From Deltaproteobacteria bacterium (GTDB lineage Bacteria > Myxococcota_C > UBA6777), in NCBI GenBank assembly GCA_002731275.1, contig PCBK01000175.1, positions 1-46,758 on the forward strand: 46,758 nt of DNA. Direction: 5' to 3'. How positions within the stretch are numbered: the first letter of the stretch is position 1; every line of letters begins with the position of its first letter. The translations under genes and the position numbers were made by a program. Shown here piece by piece: positions 41,583 through 46,758 of the stretch. Under the pieces are notes generated by a model. The model searched no databases. It was given only the letters and a program-made list of their open reading frames with translations, and had not been told where the DNA came from.

Positions 41583-44012
41583 TCAACGATTGCGGATGTC
41601 TTTCGCAAACGCTCGATTCTTCTTCACAAAGATATCCCCAAAGGCTCGCAGCCGCGCTCTCTTCTCCTCTGATAACCTGCTCTCATCGAGGACTTCAAGA
41701 TTTTCTCGTAGCTGTTGTTGATCACGCGGCGCAGAGAAGCACCCCGATACGGCCTCTTGGGAGAGTGTGTAGCGATAGCAATCTTGTGGTGTCGGTGGTT
41801 GGAGGCTGTCCGCATAGGGCATCTGCAATAAGCGTCCATAAATCAAATTGTTGAACGTCAGCACACCACATCCTCTCGCCTGCGCGAGTGGAAAGACCTG
41901 CTCTTCAGCACCTCTATGTGCGATATTGTGACGGACCATCACAGGCTCCCAGCCGTCCTCTATGGCGTCACACGCGAGGGGTCTTTGGTGGGTCGAGAGA
42001 CCTGCATGTAAGAGTTTACCTTCTTCGCGCAAGCGGGTCAGTGTCCCCATCACCTCATCATCCAGACGACCTTTAGAGCGGACCCAGAACAAAAAGAACA
42101 GCGGAATGGTCTCCAATTTGAGGCTCGTGAGGGCCAGCTCAATGTCCCTGCGGATCGCCTTAGGGGTCGCCTCAAATGTCCCACAAACGACGACTGTCTG
42201 ACGTCTTTGTGCAGGTGTTAATTGCTGAAAAAACCGGCTCTGTGATCTGTAATCGGGCTCCCAAAAGTACAGATTGACACCTCGATCCCACGCATGACCA
42301 AAACCCTCCTCAGAGAGGCCGTAGTGGCCGGAGATCCCCATACAGCTAATCTTCAAACCTGTCGCTCCGAGGGGCCGGTGATTGGGATGCAAAGACCACG
42401 TCGAGAGGGTCAAAGGCGGCGTTTGTGGGAGAGCTTGAGTTGGTGCTGAGGGGGTTTCAAGATGAAGCGGACATACACTTGCCATTCTTGCAGCAGCTTC
42501 GAGGACCAGCCATGAGGTCTCTCGCTCGATATCCTGCCATAACCACACAGCGTGTGCAGGTGTCAGCGCTCGTATTCGGACTTTGTAGTCGGGATCTCGC
42601 TGCAGAGATGTGAGCAACTCAATGTCAGTATCAGTATGCTCGTGTTGCAAACAGAGACCTTGCGCAGCCAAGCCTCTCGCGTCTGCCTCCTTTGCGTTCC
42701 CGAGCGTCCTCCACAGTCCCTCTGGAAGGCTCTCTGTATGAGGGGGATGGCCTTGTTTTGCTTGGTGAATCCATAATTGTGCGATCTCTTTTTGCCAGAA
42801 AAGTGTCTTGCATTGTTCCGGTGAAAGTCTTTGTCGGAGTTCATCAAAGGTACATTGCTTGCGTAACTTTTGCCACACGATCATGTGTGTCTCTTCTGAC
42901 GTCGATGTTCGAAGAGTATCCCACCATTCTTCACTCGTACGTTGTGAATAGGGGATTGCATTGAGCGCTTTGCTTTCTAAAAGAGGGGTTGTGCAACTCC
43001 ATGAGAGGCACCGTTCGAGAAGGGACGGTTGTTCTTCGAAGAGCTCATCGGGCAGCAGGGCGAGTTGTTCGAGCAGCCAGCGATGTAGGTGAAGTGGGAG
43101 AGGTGTGGCTTCAAGCATCGAGAGGACGATATATTCGCGACGATCCAGGTTAAATGTGCGCCAAAAGTGTTCGATGTGTTCTTTGACAAAAGTCAGCCGT
43201 GGCTCTTTGAGGAGCGTGAGACAGGTGATGATATCCTGGTGACTTCCGTATTTTCGCAGGTATTGTGTGGCTTTGGTGCGCACCCGTTCGTCTTCGTGGA
43301 GAAGGAGCGTCGGGAAGTGACTGACTGCGTCTTTGGCCTGCTTTCGTGAGAGCCGCGTGAGCCGCTTGTGTAGGACGGGCGGGTCTTCATCCCACCACGG
43401 CTGTGAACGCAGAGAGGTCCAGCGAGGATCTTCCCAGTCGATCGCCGGTGGGCCTTGTGGGAGACACATATAATGTAGACAACCTGCTTGTTGGGGTGTG
43501 GGTGACAGGGTCTCTTCGAGTTGTTGTTTGAGCCGTCGAGCGACCGCTGTGTGAGTCGTTTGCCAGGTCTTCCAGCAGCGCAAGAGATCGCGGCGGACGC
43601 GCCAGTGGGGATCTGAGGTCGCGAAAAAAAACGTGTCTTCATAACCATCAGGTGTGTCTGCGAGGTAGGCGAGGCAGTCCTGTCGGATGGTCCAGGCGGG
43701 ATCATGTCGCAGGTGGTGTGCAAATAGAGCGTTATGTGTGTGCTCTGAAGCACTCGATAATTGGCGCAAGGCGTTCCTTCTCACTGCGCTGTGAGGTGAG
43801 CGAAGGGCGTCTATACAGCGCTGTTGCGCTACTGCGGAGAGAGGATGGGGCAGCTTTTGTATCGCGATGCTGACCAATCGTGCGTTTTTATGTGTGTCGA
43901 TGATCGCACATAAAGCATCATGATCGATAGTGTTTCCTGAGATGCTATGTGTGAGAAGTGTGTGGGGAGAAATATCTTTGTCGTACAAAAGGGACGTTAA
44001 ATGGAGGGACAT
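41583..44012 (-). CDS. HEAT-repeat protein fused to a degenerate aldo/keto reductase domain
   Basis: An 809-residue fusion. Residues 1 to about 520 are alpha-helical HEAT-type repeats (SPHSAVRRNALRQL, DPAWTIRQDCLAYLA, DPHWRVRRDLLRCW, DYKVRIRAL). Residues about 530-809 follow the aldo/keto reductase barrel (RPLGATGLKISCMGISG; IELALTSLKLETIPLFFLFWVRSKG; LREEGKLLHAGLSTHQ; FPLAQARGCGVLTFNNLIYGRLL). Catalytic positions look lost: the usual FDTAxxYG reads YFWEPDYR, the strand Lys is Gly (VVVCGTF) and the active-site His strand reads FFLFWVRS. It may be a binding or sensing domain rather than a reductase. AAGGAG lies 6 bases before the ATG. It lies between the two RNA units and the RT, divergent from the RT. 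Confidence 0.75.
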   Translation of the reverse strand: MSLHLTSLLYDKDISPHTLLTHSISGNTIDHDALCAIIDTHKNARLVSIAIQKLPHPLSAVAQQRCIDALRSPHSAVRRNALRQLSSASEHTHNALFAHHLRHDPAWTIRQDCLAYLADTPDGYEDTFFFATSDPHWRVRRDLLRCWKTWQTTHTAVARRLKQQLEETLSPTPQQAGCLHYMCLPQGPPAIDWEDPRWTSLRSQPWWDEDPPVLHKRLTRLSRKQAKDAVSHFPTLLLHEDERVRTKATQYLRKYGSHQDIITCLTLLKEPRLTFVKEHIEHFWRTFNLDRREYIVLSMLEATPLPLHLHRWLLEQLALLPDELFEEQPSLLERCLSWSCTTPLLESKALNAIPYSQRTSEEWWDTLRTSTSEETHMIVWQKLRKQCTFDELRQRLSPEQCKTLFWQKEIAQLWIHQAKQGHPPHTESLPEGLWRTLGNAKEADARGLAAQGLCLQHEHTDTDIELLTSLQRDPDYKVRIRALTPAHAVWLWQDIERETSWLVLEAAARMASVCPLHLETPSAPTQALPQTPPLTLSTWSLHPNHRPLGATGLKISCMGISGHYGLSEEGFGHAWDRGVNLYFWEPDYRSQSRFFQQLTPAQRRQTVVVCGTFEATPKAIRRDIELALTSLKLETIPLFFLFWVRSKGRLDDEVMGTLTRLREEGKLLHAGLSTHQRPLACDAIEDGWEPVMVRHNIAHRGAEEQVFPLAQARGCGVLTFNNLIYGRLLQMPYADSLQPPTPQDCYRYTLSQEAVSGCFSAPRDQQQLRENLEVLDESRLSEEKRARLRAFGDIFVKKNRAFAKDIRNR

Positions 44013-44156
44013 CGACGCTCCTTGTCGTCATCAAATCACAGGATCGTAGAAAAACACTTGCAACTTAAAGATAGTTCCGTTAAGACTGTTTCCCTGTCAA
44101 GCCAAAAGAACCATTCCCTATAACGTGTTGTCTCCTTTCGGCGCGGAGAATGACTT
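44013..44156. promoter_or_regulatory. Divergent promoter region of the HEAT-AKR and RT genes
   Basis: This 144-base gap must serve both divergent genes. TTGCAA followed after 17 bases by TAAGAC is a weak sigma70-like candidate for the RT. GGAG (44145-44148) is the RT ribosome site, 8 bases from the ATG. No msr-msd-like element is found here, where retrons usually keep it. Confidence 0.35.
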
Positions 44157-45722
44157 ATGCGTGAAGATACACAAAGCACCTCATCCGTAGTGCTTCATGA
44201 GGCGGAGCTGAAGAATAAGTTACCCATCGGGGCGACATTCGACTCTGCGCTGTTGGAGCAGATCTCAACCTTGGCGGATCAACTCCCGGACTCGATGAGC
44301 GAGCTGTACAAGGTACTCTCTGATATCGATATGTTGGTGGAGTTCGACGCAGCAAGAGTGTTTGTTGTGCGCCTCGTCCTGGCGCGTTTACGTGTGTTGA
44401 CACACGCAGAAGAGAAGCAACGTCTTGCTCTGCTCGATATGGCTCGCGACTATATGACGACGGATGAATGTGTCCCTGTATGTCGTCGGTTCGCGAAGGA
44501 CCCCTCCGCTCATGTGCGTGGTCGCGTCAAGACCCTCATCCGCACAAAGAAGCCAAAAGACGTCGCGCTCCCCCTCGAAGAAGGTGAGCGTTGGGACGCC
44601 TCTGGTTGGTCAAAGGGGATCAATGCCGACCCCGAACAAGAGACGAGCCCCCTGTTTAAGCATGAGAGAGGCAGTCGTATCCAGCGCAAGCACGGTGTCC
44701 CAGAGATCGAAACAGTCAAAGATCTTCGTACGCTGTTAAAGATCAAAAGTGAAAAGCAGCTTGGTTATTTACTGCTCAGTAACGAGCTTGAAGATGGGTC
44801 TGGACCCTACACGCTGTTTGAGATCCCCAAAAAAGATAAGTCCCCACGTCTGATCTGTGCACCGCGACAACCTTTAAAAGGTATTCAACGTCGTATTCTC
44901 GATCGAATCCTCTCTGGTGTCCCACCCCACGAGACAGCACATGGCTTCGTACCAGGGCGTTCCATTGTGACGAACGCTGCTGTCCATCAGAGCAAAGAGA
45001 TCGTGATCAAATTTGATCTGGAGAATTTCTTTCCATCGATGCACTACTACAGAGTGATGGGGTTGTTTGCGCAGCTTGGATACGATGTAGGAGAGGGTTT
45101 CTTCCAGAGTGATGATGAGAGCGAGGCGATCGCGCCAGTCCTCGCACGACTGACGACATACACATCGAATCCCAAGGAGTGGGGGAGAGGCTATCTACCA
45201 CAAGGTGCGCCCACATCTCCCTACATCGCCAACTTGATCTGCCGTGGTCTCGACGCCCGCTTGAGCGGCTTGGCGCGCAGTCTTGATGGTGATTACACGC
45301 GCTACGCCGATGACATGACCTTCTCTTTTGCAGAGCTGCCACGTACCAAAATTGGTCGCTTCCGTTGGTGGGTTGATCAGATCTGCCAACAGGAAGGCTT
45401 CGCTGTGAACCAAAAGAAATTTCGCGTTGTCCGTCGCTCTCAAAGGCAGATGGTGACCGGAATCGTCGTCAATGACACGCTACGTGTACCGCGAAAAGAG
45501 CGACGAAGATTCCGCGCGATCTTGCACAACTGCGAGCGCTATGGGTTGGAATCACAAGCTCGCGGTCGAAAAGATTTTCCCGCATATTTGCAGGGCTATG
45601 CGAGCTATATCAACATGGTCCATCCTGACGAAGGGCGCAAATTTATCGAACAGGTCGAGCATATCCTTCAGCTCGATCGCGAAGGCAAACTCCCTATCGA
45701 GAAAGACCCTGAGAATGGATGA
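44157..45722 (+). CDS. Retron-type reverse transcriptase with long helical N-terminus
   Basis: A 521-residue RT. Residues 1-185 are helical, with a HEAT-like stretch (CRRFAKDPSAHVRGRVKTLI), an extension of the kind found in long myxobacterial retron RTs. The RT core holds YTLFEIPKKDKSPRLICAP, HGFVPGRSIVTNAAVH (the NAxxH retron signature), KFDLENFFPSM, LPQGAPTSPYIANL, TRYADDMTFSF (catalytic YADD at residues 383-386) and QRQMVTGIVVN; the VTG triplet (433-435) is the retron hallmark that contacts the msr RNA. QGAPTSP excludes the diversity-generating class (usually SQ). It would make msDNA from the RNA units upstream. The next gene overlaps its stop by 8 bases. Confidence 0.9.
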   Translation: MREDTQSTSSVVLHEAELKNKLPIGATFDSALLEQISTLADQLPDSMSELYKVLSDIDMLVEFDAARVFVVRLVLARLRVLTHAEEKQRLALLDMARDYMTTDECVPVCRRFAKDPSAHVRGRVKTLIRTKKPKDVALPLEEGERWDASGWSKGINADPEQETSPLFKHERGSRIQRKHGVPEIETVKDLRTLLKIKSEKQLGYLLLSNELEDGSGPYTLFEIPKKDKSPRLICAPRQPLKGIQRRILDRILSGVPPHETAHGFVPGRSIVTNAAVHQSKEIVIKFDLENFFPSMHYYRVMGLFAQLGYDVGEGFFQSDDESEAIAPVLARLTTYTSNPKEWGRGYLPQGAPTSPYIANLICRGLDARLSGLARSLDGDYTRYADDMTFSFAELPRTKIGRFRWWVDQICQQEGFAVNQKKFRVVRRSQRQMVTGIVVNDTLRVPRKERRRFRAILHNCERYGLESQARGRKDFPAYLQGYASYINMVHPDEGRKFIEQVEHILQLDREGKLPIEKDPENG

Positions 45723-46665
45723 GATCCTGGCTCGTTTGCGTGCACTCGCTTACGAAACCCCTTCTTCCGAACGACAGCAAGCGCTCCTCTCTCTGCTTGC
45801 ACCGCTCTTCCTCCGCGACGACTTTCAGGTCGCGCTCGACTACATGCAAGCACACAACCTGCTGACGCCTCTACAGACGCAGCAATGTCTTGCGCAGTGG
45901 GAGGGCATTCAGGAGCACAAACCCTGGCACAATCCTGTCGATAACTCGGAGATGATCTGGATCCCTGCTGCGACCTTCCTCCAGGGAGATCCTGCGAAAC
46001 CCTTTCAGTGTGCTGGCTTCTCCATGGCCCGACACCCTGTGACAAACGCGCAGTTCGCACACTTTCTCGAAGAAACTGGTTACCAACCGTCTATCTATCA
46101 TCCCTCCAAGCCCTATTACCTGCTGCACTGGGGGCAACAAGAATGTCCAGAAGATCTGCTCACACATCCCATCGTGTATATCTCGTGGATCGACGCAGTT
46201 CATTACTGTGCTTGGGCTGGTTTGACATTGCCGACCAGTGATATGTGGGAGCACGCGGCGCGTGGAACGGATGGGCGTATCTACTCTTGGGGGAATCGAA
46301 CCCCTGAAGGTGAAGACTGTACCTGGGCCAATCTGCAGAGAGTGACTTGTCCAGTTGGTTCGTATCCTGGGACACGTACGGCGTATGGATGTCAGGACAT
46401 GATCGGCAATGTGATGGAGTTTTGTTTGGGTTATGAGCCATCAACACAAGGACTCGCCGTGGAGTTTCCTCTTCGCGATATTCCTGCGCCAAAAGATCCT
46501 GGACGTGATTATTTTCGCAAGAGGGTACCTGTGAGGGGGGGAGCTGTCTTTGGGCAACGCAAAGAGATGGCTGTGTTTGCAGAACGTTCTATGAGCAAGA
46601 TCCGCCGAGACCACCAGACGAGTTTCCGCCCAGCCTTTGTTCCTTATGCCATCACTGACAAGTGA
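45715..46665 (+). CDS. SUMF1/FGE-fold (C-type-lectin-like) protein coupled to the RT
   Basis: A 316-residue protein. Residues 1-75 are helical (LLSLLAPLFLRDDFQVALDYMQ, LLTPLQTQQCLAQWEG). Residues 80-316 follow the formylglycine-generating-enzyme/sulfatase-modifying fold: MIWIPAATFLQGD, ARHPVTNAQFAHFLEETGY, HPIVYISWIDAVHYCAWAGLTLP, WEHAARGTDGRIYSWGN, VGSYPGTRTAYGCQDMIGNVMEFC and VRGGAVFGQ. I could not match the paired active-site cysteines of true FGE, so a binding role is more likely than formylglycine formation. The ATG at 45715 overlaps the RT stop by 8 bases, so translation is coupled. It is probably the effector or accessory protein of the RT system. Confidence 0.8.
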   Translation: MDEILARLRALAYETPSSERQQALLSLLAPLFLRDDFQVALDYMQAHNLLTPLQTQQCLAQWEGIQEHKPWHNPVDNSEMIWIPAATFLQGDPAKPFQCAGFSMARHPVTNAQFAHFLEETGYQPSIYHPSKPYYLLHWGQQECPEDLLTHPIVYISWIDAVHYCAWAGLTLPTSDMWEHAARGTDGRIYSWGNRTPEGEDCTWANLQRVTCPVGSYPGTRTAYGCQDMIGNVMEFCLGYEPSTQGLAVEFPLRDIPAPKDPGRDYFRKRVPVRGGAVFGQRKEMAVFAERSMSKIRRDHQTSFRPAFVPYAITDK

Positions 46666-46670
46666 ACTTA

Positions 46671-46722
46671 CTCGCCCCTAAAGGAGCGAGCTTCCGAGGG
46701 CATCTGAGAATCAGAGCCTCGG
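46671..46722 (+). terminator. Double stem-loop after the RT operon
   Basis: Five bases past the stop, CTCGCCCC-TAAA-GGAGCGAG (46671-46690) forms a hairpin with one mismatch; directly after it a longer one pairs CCGAGG (46694-46699) with CCTCGG (46717-46722) and TCTGA with TCAGA around a GAA loop. A modest U-rich tail (CTTCCTGTTTC) follows. This is a likely transcription end. Confidence 0.6.
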
Positions 46723-46758
46723 CTTCCTGTTTCAGCCACAAGACTTACTTTGACGAAC

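Noticed and set aside
44157-46665. A diversity-generating retroelement, since an RT is next to an FGE/C-type-lectin-fold gene
   Set aside because: The RT has QGAPTSP and the retron VTG triplet rather than the SQ-type motif of that class, and I find no copy of the FGE gene's 3' end elsewhere in the window that could act as a template repeat.

Overview
The window looks like a chromosomal segment of a Gram-negative, predatory- or social-type bacterium, most likely a member or relative of Myxococcota (the Bradymonadia/deltaproteobacterial side). The grounds are large lipid-anchored or secreted proteins with MopE-type CxxxDNDCDG repeats, an FG-GAP protein ending in a MYXO-CTERM-like Cys/transmembrane/basic tail, a LruC-type C-terminus, a DUF3421/tectonin protein, many Cys-rich exported proteins and a retron-type reverse transcriptase. 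Base composition looks balanced rather than high-GC, so the phylum call is an inference.

Left part (1-20652), nearly all on the minus strand: the 3' end of a plus-strand gene at the window edge; a divergent ATP-type PEP carboxykinase with a clear downstream terminator; a Cys-rich secreted protein; a GH123/DUF4091-G8-beta-helix lipoprotein; a plus-strand pair (unknown protein and SAM methyltransferase); a STAS protein and a membrane histidine kinase; then three large envelope proteins (FG-GAP protein, FN3/LruC protein, MopE-WD40-CARDB lipoprotein).

Middle part (20886-33413), a minus-strand island: radical SAM activase, two unknown accessory proteins, a soluble FtsH-like AAA+ M41 protease, a DUF2997-like small protein, a 1089-residue scaffold-like protein, a MoxR AAA+ ATPase and a vWA-like protein. 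This matches the FtsH-vWA-MoxR ternary NTP-dependent conflict systems known from comparative genomics. A plus-strand gene resembling an isolated NusA N-terminal domain lies between the MoxR and vWA genes. Several strong dyads sit inside the island, among them three hairpins upstream of the vWA gene, two of which carry the same 12-base loop.

Right part (33732-46758): a STAND-like LuxR regulator on the plus strand, triplicate ATTCACC sites, and a secreted six-DUF3421 / crystallin-like / tectonin protein. Then comes the most striking locus. Two tandem structured RNA units (about 41191-41374 and 41400-41566) each have terminal inverted repeats, a TGGAGGTAGC box, a covarying first stem-loop, a second stem-loop, a variable core and a TGGAGGTAAGTA box. 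This is the layout expected of retron msr-msd RNAs. They are followed by a HEAT-repeat/aldo-keto-reductase fusion (minus strand, with reductase catalytic positions apparently lost), a retron-type reverse transcriptase with a long alpha-helical N-terminus, and an overlapping SUMF1/FGE-fold gene. I read this as a candidate retron-like system with two RNAs for one RT, separated from the RT by an opposite-strand gene.
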